From IMG/VR virus record IMGVR_UViG_3300021138_000052, positions 1 to 44,348 of that record: 44,348 nucleotides of DNA. The stretch is one strand, 5' to 3'. A program made the position numbers and the translations under genes. Source of the stretch: a virus. Positions 33,676 through 44,348 of the stretch are shown here, piece after piece. Each line of letters opens with the position of its first letter. Positions within the stretch are counted from its first letter, which is position 1. The notes under the pieces are model-generated. The model was given only the letters and a program-made list of their open reading frames with translations. It was not told the DNA's origin and searched no databases.

Positions 33676-36219
33676 TTAACTAAAAAAATCTTCAAGTGTG
33701 CTTTGTTGTTCGGTCGACCAATTCATACAGTCAAGAATGACCTTAATGGGTTCAAGGAAAGTCTTTTCGAATTGTGTATCATAATCGATATATCTGTTAA
33801 TGTCAAATTCTTTTGGCAATCTTGCCGGATAGGAGATAACGGTATCTTTGAATGGATTCGGCATCAATAGATACGAGAATTTGATTTTCTCACCTTCCTG
33901 AATCTTCGGATATTTCTTGGTGAGATTGAACTTTTCCAGATTGTGGTTGTATATGATTGCACCTTTCACATGAATCGGTGTCCCTGATTTATATAGCGTA
34001 GCGGCATCCGAATACTTACTCAGTCCGTTGATACCTCGTGGGAAAGAGATGTCTTCAGGTGGCAACTGACGGAAGTATTTACGGAAGTCAGCAATGAACT
34101 TGTGCATGTCTTGTTCGGTGCCACTAATCATAATGTAAATCGATTCCTTCATCTTCTCACGGACAGCCGCAGGAGTAGAAGACTTAATCATTTCAAGACC
34201 CATGACTTTCAGGTCAGGTTCATTATAACGAACGCCTTCATTGTCATACACGTTCATGATGTAACGTTTCTTTGCAGTCCAAATACCCTTGTCGGCAAGT
34301 GCTTCACGTTTCATCTGCATCTTCTGTGCATACGCATGAACGTAATCAGCCAACTCACGATAAGATTTATCGATGTATGGTTCAATCTTGCTTTTACATA
34401 CACGATCCATGAAATCAATCACTTTAATCTTTGGAAGTGCAACTGTACCACCGGCACCATAAACACTGTTCACCAAAGGACCAAGTTTCAAGTAAATCGA
34501 ATCTGTATCTGAAGCAATGACGTAATCAACACCACTTGTCATCAATATCTTGTTCATGTACTCATTCAGTTTCTTTTCAATCCATCGAATAGACAACTGA
34601 CCAGCAGTAGTGACCCCAAGAGCCATTCGGAGATCATAAAAGCGGAAATACTGGCTACCAAGCGCACCATAAGCAGAATTGAGAGAAACTTTCTTTGCAA
34701 GTTGTAGGTTATTAAATCTTGCGATTCGCTTTTCGATGTCATACTTCTTGGAATCATCTTTTTCATTTTCATAATCCTGCTTTGCGGCCAACATCATCTT
34801 TTTGAATTTCTTACGATCTTCATACATCTCAGCCATCATCTTTGGCAAGAAACCTTGTTTGTCTGTCCGAAAGAATTGGCCGTTTGGTGTTAAAGTCACA
34901 CCTTGCAAATTTGATAGGTCAACTGACTTAAGCAACAATTTATCAACGCTTAAACCTTGTGACAAAACATTACGCATTTCATCCGTGTAGTCTTCTGGCT
35001 CAATCAATGTTTCAGGACTGATGTTGTATTGCATCATCAAGTGAGGATACAAACTGTTCAAGTCAAATGATGCAACCCAATCGTGAGCACCAACTTGAAC
35101 CTCTTTCACATACGCACCTTCAAATGCACCATCTTTGTCTTGTACATCACGTGGTGGAACAACAATGTTGTCTTGCATTAGCCGGTTGTATGTCAATGCA
35201 TCCCACATACGAGTCTGTGCAAACACATCTTCATAGTTACACTTAGTATCATATGCTAGAGTCAGTGCAAGTTCCAATAACTTTAGTTTGTCTTCCAGTT
35301 TGATAATCAGTTCAACGTCTTTGATGTTATACTCAATAAACTTTTGAAAGTTCAAACGATATAGTTGGTGCAAGTTGTCGAACTCATCATAGGACAATTT
35401 GTTTTCACCAATCTCAGCATTAGCAATGGCATCCAAACGATAAGACTCTTGTGACTTACCATCAGGAGCATACCATCTGTATAATTCAATATAATCAAGT
35501 GATGCGACACCCATGATGTCATATGCGATCATCTGACGGCCATTAATGATAGTCTTACGTTCACCAATAAACTTCCACGGTGACAACAACTTGGCTTCAT
35601 CTTCACCGAGAATTTTACGGAAGCGGTTAATCAAATATGGAATATCGAAGAACTTGGTGTTCCAGCCAGTCAGTACATCTGGTGTGTTATTTTGCCAATG
35701 TTTGAGGAATTGTTTGCAAAGTGTCCATTCATCTTTGCATTTGATATAGTGTTCATTGCCCTGCACTTCATAATCACCACAACCAAAGACCAAGGTCATG
35801 CCGTTGATGTATTTCAGACAGATAGCGGTGATTGGTTCGTTGGCCAAATATGGATCAGGGAAACCATTCTCAGAACCAACCTCAATATCGATTACACCAA
35901 TCGTAACATGTTCTTGATCCCATTCGACCATACCTGGATGTTGTTCACCGATGAAAGCATACTCATATCGAGTATTTCCATAGATTTTAGGACCACCAGC
36001 AACACCGGTAAAGCCTTTGATGTACTCACGAGCCTCTTTGATGTCATCAAACTTCTTGCGGTGTAGTGGAGTTCCATCTAATGACTTGTAGGTGCCATTT
36101 TTGCTGTGGATGTAGAGTGATGGCTGATAGTCAATTCTTTGCTTGACTCTTTTGCCATCCATAACGCCTCGGTAAAGAATGGAATTACCGAAGCATTGTA
36201 CGTTTGTATAGAAATTCAT
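33676..36219 (-). CDS. 43: DNA polymerase, family B, T4 gp43
   Basis: 847 residues, T4-like. 3'-5' exonuclease motifs IGVIDIEVG and LTGWNTKFFDIPYL, then polymerase motif A SFDLNSLYPHLMM, motif B KVSLNSAYGALGS and motif C ASDTDSIYLK. No intein or insertion is seen, and it is intact. ATG 36219 overlaps the stop of the small gene upstream (TAATG). Transcribed leftward from the promoter at 36568-36596. Confidence 0.97.
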   Translation of the reverse strand: MNFYTNVQCFGNSILYRGVMDGKRVKQRIDYQPSLYIHSKNGTYKSLDGTPLHRKKFDDIKEAREYIKGFTGVAGGPKIYGNTRYEYAFIGEQHPGMVEWDQEHVTIGVIDIEVGSENGFPDPYLANEPITAICLKYINGMTLVFGCGDYEVQGNEHYIKCKDEWTLCKQFLKHWQNNTPDVLTGWNTKFFDIPYLINRFRKILGEDEAKLLSPWKFIGERKTIINGRQMIAYDIMGVASLDYIELYRWYAPDGKSQESYRLDAIANAEIGENKLSYDEFDNLHQLYRLNFQKFIEYNIKDVELIIKLEDKLKLLELALTLAYDTKCNYEDVFAQTRMWDALTYNRLMQDNIVVPPRDVQDKDGAFEGAYVKEVQVGAHDWVASFDLNSLYPHLMMQYNISPETLIEPEDYTDEMRNVLSQGLSVDKLLLKSVDLSNLQGVTLTPNGQFFRTDKQGFLPKMMAEMYEDRKKFKKMMLAAKQDYENEKDDSKKYDIEKRIARFNNLQLAKKVSLNSAYGALGSQYFRFYDLRMALGVTTAGQLSIRWIEKKLNEYMNKILMTSGVDYVIASDTDSIYLKLGPLVNSVYGAGGTVALPKIKVIDFMDRVCKSKIEPYIDKSYRELADYVHAYAQKMQMKREALADKGIWTAKKRYIMNVYDNEGVRYNEPDLKVMGLEMIKSSTPAAVREKMKESIYIMISGTEQDMHKFIADFRKYFRQLPPEDISFPRGINGLSKYSDAATLYKSGTPIHVKGAIIYNHNLEKFNLTKKYPKIQEGEKIKFSYLLMPNPFKDTVISYPARLPKEFDINRYIDYDTQFEKTFLEPIKVILDCMNWSTEQQSTLEDFFS

Positions 36220-36524
36220 TAGCCTGTAATAATTTGTTTGTTAGGAAGAACGATGCCAACACCGAAGATTTGCTTGTAATTTTCAACAAAGTCTTCGGCA
36301 GGAACATAAGAGTATACAACATGTTTCTTAGCCAATACAACCGTTGCACCTTTTTCCTGTGGTGCATGAAGTGGAAAAGGTGCAAAACCTACATTTGGAC
36401 CGTTCTGGCCACGGACAACAGCAATTCCTACCGCATTTTCAATAACAAATTCTGTTTCGGATTCTGTTTGGACTTCTCCAAGAACATCTTCTCCGGTGAC
36501 CAATTTCATAGCAATAATCTTCAT
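36219..36524 (-). CDS. conserved T4-like phage protein, possible Sm-like fold, 101 aa
   Basis: Start ATG 36524 (MKIIAMKLVTGEDVLGEV) with GGAG five bases before. The pattern KLVTGEDVLGEV...VIENAVGIAVVRG and VVYSYVPAEDFVENY..IFG.GIVLP is conserved in T4-like aquatic phages directly upstream of the polymerase. The short strands at the N-terminus (LV.GE...GEV....) recall Sm/Hfq-like proteins, so RNA binding is a possibility (inference). Confidence 0.72.
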   Translation of the reverse strand: MKIIAMKLVTGEDVLGEVQTESETEFVIENAVGIAVVRGQNGPNVGFAPFPLHAPQEKGATVVLAKKHVVYSYVPAEDFVENYKQIFGVGIVLPNKQIITG

Positions 36525-36547
36525 AAATTCTCCAATAGTTGAGTTTG

Positions 36548-36555
36548 CATAAATA
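36548..36555 (+). promoter_or_regulatory. late-promoter-like element CATAAATA
   Basis: One mismatch from the T4 late octamer, reading rightward in the divergent gap. Start predicted near 36561, about 50 bases before the first gene of the exported-protein cassette (ATG 36614). Confidence 0.5.
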
Positions 36556-36567
36556 TACTTATGATTG

Positions 36568-36596
36568 ATTGTACAGCATAGACAATTAAAAGTCAA
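36568..36596 (-). promoter_or_regulatory. sigma70 promoter TTGACT-N17-TACAAT
   Basis: On the minus strand TTGACT (36591-36596) and TACAAT (36568-36573) with a 17-base spacer, start near 36561, reading into the small Sm-like gene and DNA polymerase. One mismatch in each hexamer. It faces the rightward late-type element at 36548, so early and late transcription diverge from about the same point. Confidence 0.7.
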
Positions 36597-36613
36597 TAGA
36601 CATGGAGATATGG

Positions 36614-37162
36614 ATGAATATAAAATTTATTTTAATGGTTTTGGCATTTATACATTGTAGCTTGGCCTTCTCACAGCCAATTGTGACAGATTCAACCTCA
36701 ACGAGTACAGTTAATTCATACTCCAATGGTGTCACTACAGTAAAATCACCACCACCATCTGCAATGATACCAACAATGAACTTTTCCAATTCAGATTTGT
36801 GTACAGTTGGTGTTGCAGGTGCCGTTCAAACTCAAATTCTAGGTATTTCAGCAGGAACCACAGTTAAAGATATGAACTGTGAAAGATTGAAGTTGTCCAA
36901 AACACTTTATGATATGGGCATGAAAGTTGCTGCCGTATCCACACTATGTCAGGACAAACGAGTATTTGATGCGATGATGATGGCAGGAACTCCGTGTCCA
37001 TATGATGGAACTATTGGTTTGGAAGCTAAAGAGTCGTGGAAAGCAAATAAAGCACTTCAGCCTGGAAACACCGAAGAAAAACCGGAAGGAATTAGTAATG
37101 ACGCTAAAACGATGTTTGGTATTGGTGGCATTGCTACTTTACTCTTGCTACTCGTACACTGA
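36614..37162 (+). CDS. exported protein with C-terminal hydrophobic segment, 182 aa
   Basis: ATG 36614 has GGAG six bases upstream; the frame is also open from 36602. Signal peptide (MNIKFILMVLAFIHCSLAFS) then a Thr/Ser-rich stretch, a domain with LCTVGVAGAVQTQILGISAG and NCERLKLSKTLYDMGMKVAA ... GTPCPY with paired cysteines, and a C-terminal hydrophobic helix (GIGGIATLLLLLV). Similar proteins occur in aquatic T4-like phages. The mature domain would lie in the periplasm or virion. The last 65 bases also encode the next gene's signal peptide in another frame. Confidence 0.75.
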   Translation: MNIKFILMVLAFIHCSLAFSQPIVTDSTSTSTVNSYSNGVTTVKSPPPSAMIPTMNFSNSDLCTVGVAGAVQTQILGISAGTTVKDMNCERLKLSKTLYDMGMKVAAVSTLCQDKRVFDAMMMAGTPCPYDGTIGLEAKESWKANKALQPGNTEEKPEGISNDAKTMFGIGGIATLLLLLVH

Positions 37163-37970
37163 AATAATAAACAATACAACTTCCAATGCGGCTCAACAGG
37201 GCTTAAATTGGACAATGACGAATGTTATTCCTTCTGTAACAGGTTTAACTATCAATGATGTGATCTATCAATATACAGCAGTTAAAAAACCTGCTGATCC
37301 CATGACGGTTTCAATACAAAACAAAAATGCATTAGGAACTGGATATATTTTTAGAAGTGTAGATGATTGGTCTGGTTTACCTGGAAATTCTATAACTAAA
37401 GTTGTTCCTGTAAACAACATTCCTAGTGCATATTGGGGTGATGGTCAGATTTCAATTGATGGAAAAGGTCAGGTCCAAAATCCTTTAGTATATTATCAAT
37501 ACAAATATGACACTTGTTTGAATAACCCACTTAGTTCTCCTAGTTGTCCTGGTTATGATGATGCCATGTTGAAAAAGGTAACAATGGATGCGGCTCAACC
37601 TATTGATCCATTATCCAATCAATACGTTAAAGATGCATTAAATGCTCCGCCACCTCCTGTAGATGAACAACAGAAGAACCCACCGCCACCTGAAAATAAA
37701 GAAAAAAAGAACGATAAATTGGCGGCCGAAAAGAAGACAATCGTAAATGCAATAGTCAGTAAAGAAGCCGCTCAGGTTGCCGTGCAGTTGGAGAAGATGA
37801 ATAACATACCTGGAATGGATCAATATCGACTAAATATACCGGGTGGGACTTATAATGAAACAATTAAATATGTTGACAAGAAACTGCCTGATTCTAGGAA
37901 GGCAAGAAGTCTCGGAATGGCACAAGAGAAATTGCACGGAGAAATGGTAGATTTACAATTTAATAGGTAA
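37098..37970 (+). CDS. exported protein, 290 aa, overlaps previous gene
   Basis: I start at ATG 37098 (MTLKRCLVLVALLLYSCYS, a signal peptide) because GGAA precedes it and earlier starts lack a signal. It overlaps the previous gene by 65 bases in another frame. The mature protein has WGDGQISIDGKGQVQNPLVY followed by YQYKYDTCLNNPLSSPSCPGYDD, a Pro-rich linker (NAPPPPVDEQQKNPPPPENKEKK) and a helical C-terminus. The 'VQNPLV...YD.CL.NPL..PSCPGY' motif appears in other aquatic phages; function unknown. Confidence 0.78.
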   Translation: MTLKRCLVLVALLLYSCYSYTEIINNTTSNAAQQGLNWTMTNVIPSVTGLTINDVIYQYTAVKKPADPMTVSIQNKNALGTGYIFRSVDDWSGLPGNSITKVVPVNNIPSAYWGDGQISIDGKGQVQNPLVYYQYKYDTCLNNPLSSPSCPGYDDAMLKKVTMDAAQPIDPLSNQYVKDALNAPPPPVDEQQKNPPPPENKEKKNDKLAAEKKTIVNAIVSKEAAQVAVQLEKMNNIPGMDQYRLNIPGGTYNETIKYVDKKLPDSRKARSLGMAQEKLHGEMVDLQFNR

Positions 37971-37998
37971 CATTATAAAAACTAAAAGGAAATAAAAA

Positions 37999-38496
37999 AT
38001 GTTTAAAAAAGTATTACTTTCTGCTCTATTGGCAATGCCAATTTTAGCATCATCAACAGATATACCAATCACTGGTGTTGTTACTTCAAGATGTGTAATT
38101 TATACCGAAACTGCTGGTGTTTATGGTAACCCGTCACCAGGTCTTTTGAGTACACTTCCAACGGATGGTGGCGTAGAACCTCTTGTTCGTTATGATGTTG
38201 TACAAGGCGGTTTCTACAAAGCATCTATCACAACACCAACATCATTTTCATCATCACCACAATTGACTGACAATGTTGTTTGGACAGGGGTTGTTAATGT
38301 TGCTAGAGTTTCAGATTCAAATATGTCTGTATATTCAACAAACAAAAGAGTTTTTGGCAATACAACCGAAGTTGACCTAAAACTTCCAGGTTCTGTTTGG
38401 TTTAGTGCAGATTCTACTGCAACATACGGATACAACAAAGCGTATCCAGCAGGAACATATACTGCAATTGTAACCGCTTCTTGTATCGCAATTTAA
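37999..38496 (+). CDS. exported beta-sandwich protein, pilin-like end
   Basis: Signal peptide MFKKVLLSALLAMPILASS, then a mature domain rich in beta strands (VVTSRCVIYTETAGVYG, VRYDVVQGGFYKASI, FVW-type strands) ending GYNKAYPAGTYTAIVTASCI. The PAGTYTAxV ending resembles fimbrial-subunit-like DUF4402 domains. Two cysteines (in SRCVIY and ASCIAI) could form a disulfide. AAAGGAAAT precedes the ATG. Could be secreted adhesin/shell-type protein. Confidence 0.7.
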   Translation: MFKKVLLSALLAMPILASSTDIPITGVVTSRCVIYTETAGVYGNPSPGLLSTLPTDGGVEPLVRYDVVQGGFYKASITTPTSFSSSPQLTDNVVWTGVVNVARVSDSNMSVYSTNKRVFGNTTEVDLKLPGSVWFSADSTATYGYNKAYPAGTYTAIVTASCIAI

Positions 38497-38514
38497 AAAT
38501 GTAAAAGGTATATT

Positions 38515-38889
38515 ATGTTTCGTTATGTCGTTATGCTTCTTTTGATGTTTAGTGGGTATGTAAATGCTCATCAGTTTTTGCCGACATATCCAACCTTCCA
38601 ATATTCTTTTATTGAAGGAGTTATGTATACAAAAATGCAGTTGTTTAATAAAAGGAAAGAAGTTGAGTATTATGAATTGTCTGTTTTTGATGCTGATTGG
38701 AATGGAGTTCCGTTTGCATCAGAAAATAAAATCATATATGTGAAATATCTACAAACAAAAGATATTAATGTTTATGTTAAGAAAGAGGATGTAAAAAAAG
38801 TTACTTATATTTGTACCGAATCTAAGATTAAAAAAGATGCTCTACAGAACACTGTAATATATTCAAAAATTTGTTCAAAAGTGAAATGA
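38515..38889 (+). CDS. exported Ig-like protein, possible periplasmic chaperone-like
   Basis: Signal peptide MFRYVVMLLLMFSGYVNA, mature protein starting HQFLPTYPTFQYSF. Strands MQLFNKRKEVEYYELSVFDA, NKIIYVKYLQTKDINVYV and VTYICTES form an Ig-like sandwich reminiscent of the N-terminal domain of fimbrial (PapD-type) chaperones, and the preceding gene has a pilin-like end. This pairing is suggestive only. ATGA overlap with the next gene. Confidence 0.6.
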   Translation: MFRYVVMLLLMFSGYVNAHQFLPTYPTFQYSFIEGVMYTKMQLFNKRKEVEYYELSVFDADWNGVPFASENKIIYVKYLQTKDINVYVKKEDVKKVTYICTESKIKKDALQNTVIYSKICSKVK

Positions 38890-39308
38890 AACATTATATC
38901 ATTATTGCATTGTTGATGTTTTGTAATTTAAGTGAAGCACAGAACGGATCTCTTAATTTGGCAATTCCTAGTGCACCAGGAAATTACCAATCAGATAGAT
39001 TTAGAGCTGGTGATTTAGATTGTACGATGGCCATTGGTTCTGGTGTTAACGTTGAATTTGGTGTTGTTGGTGTTCTGAGTAACAATAATACGACAACATC
39101 AACCACAACAATTTCAACCGACCCAAGTACAAACCCACAATCAAAAAATGTTGGTGTTTATGGTAGAATAGTTATACCAATTGGTATGCCTAAGGGAAGA
39201 GTTGATTGTGATATTTTATATCAACTTGAATTGGAAAAGAGAAGAATTGAAATTCAAAAGTTAGAAAGTGAATTGAACAACTTGAGATCCTTAAAGTTTG
39301 AAAAATAA
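38886..39308 (+). CDS. exported protein with C-terminal coiled coil, 140 aa
   Basis: ATG 38886 overlaps the preceding stop (ATGA). Signal peptide MKHYIIIALLMFCNLSEA, a Ser/Gly-rich beta region (LNLAIPSAPGNYQSDRF, GAGV-type strands, a Thr-rich loop TTTSTTTIST), YGRIVIPIGMPKGRVDCD, then a coiled coil (LYQLELEKRRIEIQKLESEL). Cysteines in LDCTM and VDCDI may pair. Likely a trimeric or oligomeric surface/periplasmic protein. Confidence 0.68.
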   Translation: MKHYIIIALLMFCNLSEAQNGSLNLAIPSAPGNYQSDRFRAGDLDCTMAIGSGVNVEFGVVGVLSNNNTTTSTTTISTDPSTNPQSKNVGVYGRIVIPIGMPKGRVDCDILYQLELEKRRIEIQKLESELNNLRSLKFEK

Positions 39309-42300
39309 ATGGAGTATTAGATGACGGAAGAAATCAAAGATGTGAATGCAAAAGTTGATGAACTTGAAGCGGCCGCTAAGAAGTATGCAAGTAAAGATAC
39401 TGTAATCAGTATTGGTGGTTATGAGTTTACTCCAGCAAAATTGATGGTTGCATTTACAATCGTTTCTTCTACTCTTGGTGGTTTGTATGGTGCGTTTGAG
39501 GTTTATAAAGACTATCAGACAATGAAGAAGAAGATTTCTGAGTATTCTGCACCAGATTTGTCCGAATTTGACAAACGATTGGCTGTGATTGAAGAAACAA
39601 ACCAAAAGACTGGTGATTACACACGAGACATTAAGAATGATTTGAAGAATGACATTCGCCGTAACGAATCTGTAACGGAACAGATTGAACGTTCAGTTAA
39701 AACTTCACAACGTGAAACAGACCAAGAGATGAGACAAGCACGTAAAGACATACGTGAGGATTTAGATAAGGCACGTTCCGAAGTCAATGCTATTCGCAAA
39801 GAAATGGCCGATGCAAGACGAGAAATCAGTAAAGAAGTTGAAGTGCTTAAAAAGGAAGTTGACCAGAAGATTCAAAAGGCTATTGATAATCCATTAGCCA
39901 ACAAATAAAGCATGAACGATTGATGTTTATGACCAAAAGTTATAATTTTAGAATGGAGAAATAAAGACAAACCTACGAAGGTGATTGATGTTTGACCCTA
40001 TCAGTATAACTGTAGCAATAACTACAGCACAACAAGCAGTGAATACTATAAAGAAGGCGAAAGCCCTGGGACAAGATATTGGCCAACTAATAGGTGAGTT
40101 CAGTAAGTTCTATAGTGCAAGTACAGAAGTGTACATGGCAACAAACAAAATAAGAACTGAAAAAGCAACAAGGTCCAATGCTGAAATCTACAAGATGGCA
40201 CTTGAGATTGCCTTTGCGGCCAAAACATTTAGAGACAATGAAAAAGAACTAAAAGATATACTAATCTACAGCGGAAATGGTGAAGTATATCAAGACATGA
40301 TGCGCCAAAGAATTGAGTTGGCTAAAGAAAGGGCCAAGGCGCAAAGAGAGCAGGAAGAATATGAACGAAAAAGAAAAAAAGAACAAGGTGAAATGATAGT
40401 GACTTGTTTATTATTTTTTTCGTTGTTGTGTGTGATAGTACCGTTTGGAACAGTTTTGTTCCATGAACTTACAAAATAAGTGGAGCGGGGTAGGAGAATC
40501 GAACTCCTCGCTTTAGCTTGGAAGGCTAAGGTATTACCACTATACGAACCCCGCAGTAATTGGTTGCAGTGCCCTAGAGTCGAACTAGGAATTGAGGATT
40601 ATGAGTCCTCTGTGATACCATTTCACCAGCCTGCTACATGTATATATATGGTGCGGAAGGCGAGACTCGAACTCGCAGATTACAGGGTTTAAGTCTGTTG
40701 CCTATACCAATTCGGCTACATCCGCATAAGTTAAGTGTATTCTTTATTGGTGCCTAAGGTGGGACTTGAACCCACAGAATCTTGATTTTGAATCAAGCAC
40801 GTATACCAATTCCATCACTCAGGCATAATCTTGGTGGGAGGTCTAGGAATCGAACCTAGTTCTACTGCTCTTCAGGCAGTCGCTGAAATCACCAGACTAG
40901 CTCACCCCCCAAAAAATTTAAAATTTATAAATATATCAAACCACATAAGGTAAAATATGTTTAATAACTCTAAGTATAAAAACTGGTATTTTTCTATAAT
41001 AAAAAATGCCAAATTAAGAAATAACAATGTAGGATATCTTGAACGACACCACATAATACCCAAATCTTTTGGTGGAAATGACACCAAAGAAAATTTAGTA
41101 AAATTAACAGCAAGAGAGCATTTTATATGCCACTTGTTGTTAACGAAAATGACAACAGGTTCAAATCGTTATAAAATGTTACACGCTTTTATGTTAATGA
41201 AAGGCAAAACCGATAAACAGCAAAGATATATGAATAGTAGATTATTCGATTCTATAAAAATAGAATTCGGTGAAATGCTTAGAAATAAAAAATTGGGAAC
41301 TAAGCATACACAAGAAACTAAAGATAAAATACGAAACACATTAAAATCTATGCCGTCACCAATAACTGCAAGCGGCAGAAAATCTATTTCTGAAAAGGCA
41401 AAAGCTAGAATTCAAAAACCAAGAACAGAAAAATACAAAAAAACTATGTCTGAAGCTATGAAATTATCACACGCAAAACGAGGACATAAATCTAACATCA
41501 GCTAGAGTTGCATTTACCATATGGAAGCATTCTTATTCTCCATACCTTCTCGGCAATTACCCCGAGGTCTTACTTCACAGAACCTGCGTCCAGTTTAGAA
41601 TGCTTTCATATGGTGCTCCCACCAGGAAACGAGCCTGGTTCTCATCCTTACCAAGGATGTGTAATACCATTATACTATGAGAGCGAGAACACACCACTTA
41701 TCTCATTGTACGCCGTGTGTTAGAGCGAATTTGGTACCTGGTGTAGGACTCGAACCTACATCGCTCTCCGTGTAAAGGAGACGTATAACCTCTCTACGCA
41801 ACCAGGCAAATTTGGGGTGATTAATGGGTAACGATCCCATACTACGACTTTCACAGAGTCGGGTGCTTCCACTACACTATAACCACCATAAATATTGCTA
41901 TGACTAAATTTTACTTTTCACATATAAATGTTGATGGATACGACCAGATTGTATCACAGTTAAGGCCGTATGTCAATAATTTTATTGCTGGTCGTGTTCA
42001 TGGATTCCATGAAGTTCAACACCAGGAACTATTAGAAAAATGTCCTTTAATAAAGGACTGGTTTGATAGTAAAAAACTAAACGTTCGATCAATCGGAATA
42101 ATCATTGTACCGCCAAACACAATTCAAGATTGTCACATTGATTTTATCAATAAGATCAACAATCCTTTGGCTTTAAATTTTGATATACAGAATTGTGCTT
42201 TACCTCGAACAAAAATGTATACCTGTGATATGGAGCCAATATTGTCCAAAACACCTTCAGGATTAAATTATTGGAAATATGACACATCAGCTACATTTAC

Positions 42301-44348
42301 ACAAGTGGCTGAATTTGATTTATCTACACCTGTCTTGTTTGATAATCAAATACCACATCAGGTGTGTAATGATACAGATCAGGCCAGAATCAGTATAAGT
42401 TTTCGATTCCGTGAAGATCCCAAAAACTTATTGAATAGGTGAGGACTTATTATCCTCGTGACGTCCGTACCCGGCTGTTCCTTTCCGGTTCACTGGTAAA
42501 TTCCAGCTATACTTGGTGCGGCCTTTCGGTCGGTGCGGCCTTTCGGTCGGTGCGGCCTTTCGGTCCGTGCCGGACTATTCTAAAAACTGGAGCGGGTAGA
42601 GAGAATCGAACTCTCACACTAACCTTGGCAAGGTCACAGGCTACCTTTACATCATACCCGCATATTGTTTACGTTAGGCTCCCTGAGTCGATGAGAACTA
42701 AATCTCACCGAAACCGCCGTGTCATCCTCGGGGTAAACAAACCCGGAACTATTACGCTTCAGCCAATTCCTGTTCAGCAAGAATCCGTTTCAAACGGTCT
42801 GCACAGAATGATGCTGCTGGAGCATCTGGTTTAACCATTGGTGTCATGTTACAAGTGCCTTTTATATATCCAATTGCTTGATGGACAACACAGGATGAAC
42901 CATGGATGTCTTGTTTGTTCAAGTCTAGGTGCACTTCTACATGACGGTCTTCCAGAACGTCCTGGAGGTTTTGGAACAATTCTGAAACCTTGTATACTTC
43001 TGACATCAGACGCATAGCAGGTTTGGATTTTTTGTGGTCATAATCAAGTTCACGTTCAACGTAACCAAAGATTTTACAACCATGGCGGCCATCAATATGA
43101 ACTACGACAGCCAAGGCATAATCTGCATACCAAACACCATTTACACGAATTCTTTCTGAGTCTGCACCCAAATAAACTTTAGTATCTGGTCCTTGTGCTG
43201 ACAAGAATTCCTTAACTTTTTCTATGTCGAAATTTTTCATATCAATCCTTTATTGGCATCCCAGGAAGGACTCGAACCCTCACAAACGATTTTGGAGATC
43301 GTTGTGCTGCCATTACACTACTGAGATATTATTTCTTTACTAATGGATTCTCCACATCATCATAGTGGAGTCCCAACTCATCCGAAATTCGAGCCAACTC
43401 ATCAAGAGCCTTCTCTTGTTTCGATTTCTTATCCTTACCAAATATTGCATCCCAATTATTAGCAAATTGCTCTTGTGATACACTATATGGTCGAGGATTT
43501 GAACCTTTACCACCATCACTCATATTTAATACTCCTAAAATTGGTGCGCCCCGAGGAATTCGAATCCCCAACCTCACGGGTTCGTAGCCCGGTGCTCTAT
43601 CCAGTTGAACTAGAGGCGCATAAAACCATATAGAAACACACTATGGGATTCGAACCCTTCGTTCAGCATCAGAACTTCAAACCTACCCACCTGCTAGTAG
43701 GAGTTAATGTGTTTTTATATGATGTGTAATGTTGACTACCTTAGTGGCCTACAGTCATGTTCGTCCACTCGCTTCTAGGTCGCATTTCTGCCATTACATA
43801 CCATATAGAAACACACTCAATATTCTTATACGCCCGTGCCTTGCAAGCCGTTAAAATATAAGCGAATGTGTTTTTATATGATTACAACGGAGGGAATCGA
43901 ACCCACTAACTACTGGTGCGATGCCAGTCATGCTACGCTCAATATAAAATTGGGTTACCCTGTTTCGAACCAGACCAACTGTATACCTTTGCACTATCTT
44001 TCCATGTCGTCTTCGTTGTTACCATATAGAAACACACTAGCGGGCTTATCTAGGTAGCCGCTTATCGCACAGTCGTCCTAGTACTGATGTAGGCTAATGT
44101 GTTTTTATATGGTGGTGATAGAAGGTAACGATCCTTCCTTTGAGGCTTATGAGACCCCCGCATATCCGTCTATGCTATATCACCAAATTGGCTCCCCATC
44201 TAGGTGACGCTCCTAGCTAATCTCGGATTAACAGTCCGGTCCGTGCACTACGCTCGAATTATGGGGAATAAAAATGGTCGGAGTAGTAGGATTCGAACCT
44301 ACGACCTCCTGCTCCCAAAGCAGGCGCACTACCAGGCTGTGCTACACT

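Overview
The window is a segment of a T4-like myovirus genome (order Caudovirales, T4 superfamily) that infects a Gram-negative bacterium. The evidence is the T4 replication core in its usual order (DNA polymerase gp43, UvsX recombinase, gp41 helicase, and further left gp61 primase and T4-type RNase H), copies of the T4 late-promoter octamer TATAAATA, a lysis cassette with an inner-membrane spanin and a lipoprotein outer spanin, and a large tRNA cluster. The AT-rich coding style, ThyX, 2-oxoglutarate oxygenases, GroES, a metalloprotease/VWA protein and many small proteins shared with aquatic T4-like phages suggest an aquatic heterotrophic host. No photosynthesis genes are present, and the host cannot be named from the sequence.

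Layout. Positions 1-36524 are almost entirely minus-strand genes packed with 1-4 base overlaps. From left to right: small unknown genes, a nucleotidyltransferase-fold protein and GroES (1-2111); one small plus-strand gene with its own late promoter (2190-2345); a sugar epimerase and the 720-residue metalloprotease/VWA protein (2349-5545); small early genes behind two near-perfect sigma70 promoters (5546-6691); RNase H and the nucleotide/replication operon primase-ThyX-MazG-NrdA-thioredoxin-NrdB (6705-13983); the lysis genes (14000-16713); a block of virion-type genes, most carrying an N-terminal MKSFK-like leader (16715-25515); a surface-sugar/methyl/hydroxyl modification operon (25620-29966); a possible nuclease controlled by an RNA hairpin (29982-30929); then helicase, UvsX and polymerase (30964-36219).

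Positions 36525-36613 are a divergent control region, with a sigma70 promoter leftward into the replication genes and a T4-late-like promoter rightward. The plus-strand block 36614-40479 holds seven genes, five with signal peptides and the last two with membrane anchors and coiled coils: an exported or envelope-directed late cassette.

Positions 40481-44348 are a minus-strand tRNA cluster (Gly-TCC, a degenerate Met-CAT, Leu-TAA, Leu-CAA, Phe, Thr, Val, His, Gly-GCC, Trp, Arg, Met-CAT, Asn and a truncated Pro), interrupted by an HNH homing endonuclease, a 2OG-oxygenase, an RNase H-like DUF458 protein and a 64-residue protein. Scattered between the tRNAs are tRNA-sized elements closed by perfect or near-perfect inverted repeats, three of them with nearly identical 18-base arms that run directly on from the CCA (or TCA) end of the preceding tRNA or tRNA-like unit. 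I cannot match these to a known RNA family.

The two results I rate highest are (1) the shared N-terminal leader ending in [LIV]xE on at least five consecutive late proteins, which matches the T4 capsid-targeting sequence and predicts that a ligase-like enzyme, a nucleotidyltransferase-kinase and a possible nuclease are packaged in the head and injected; and (2) the structured repeat elements of the tRNA cluster. A third is a pair of late promoters placed inside ribosome-site-hiding hairpins, the T4 lysozyme-type late translation switch.
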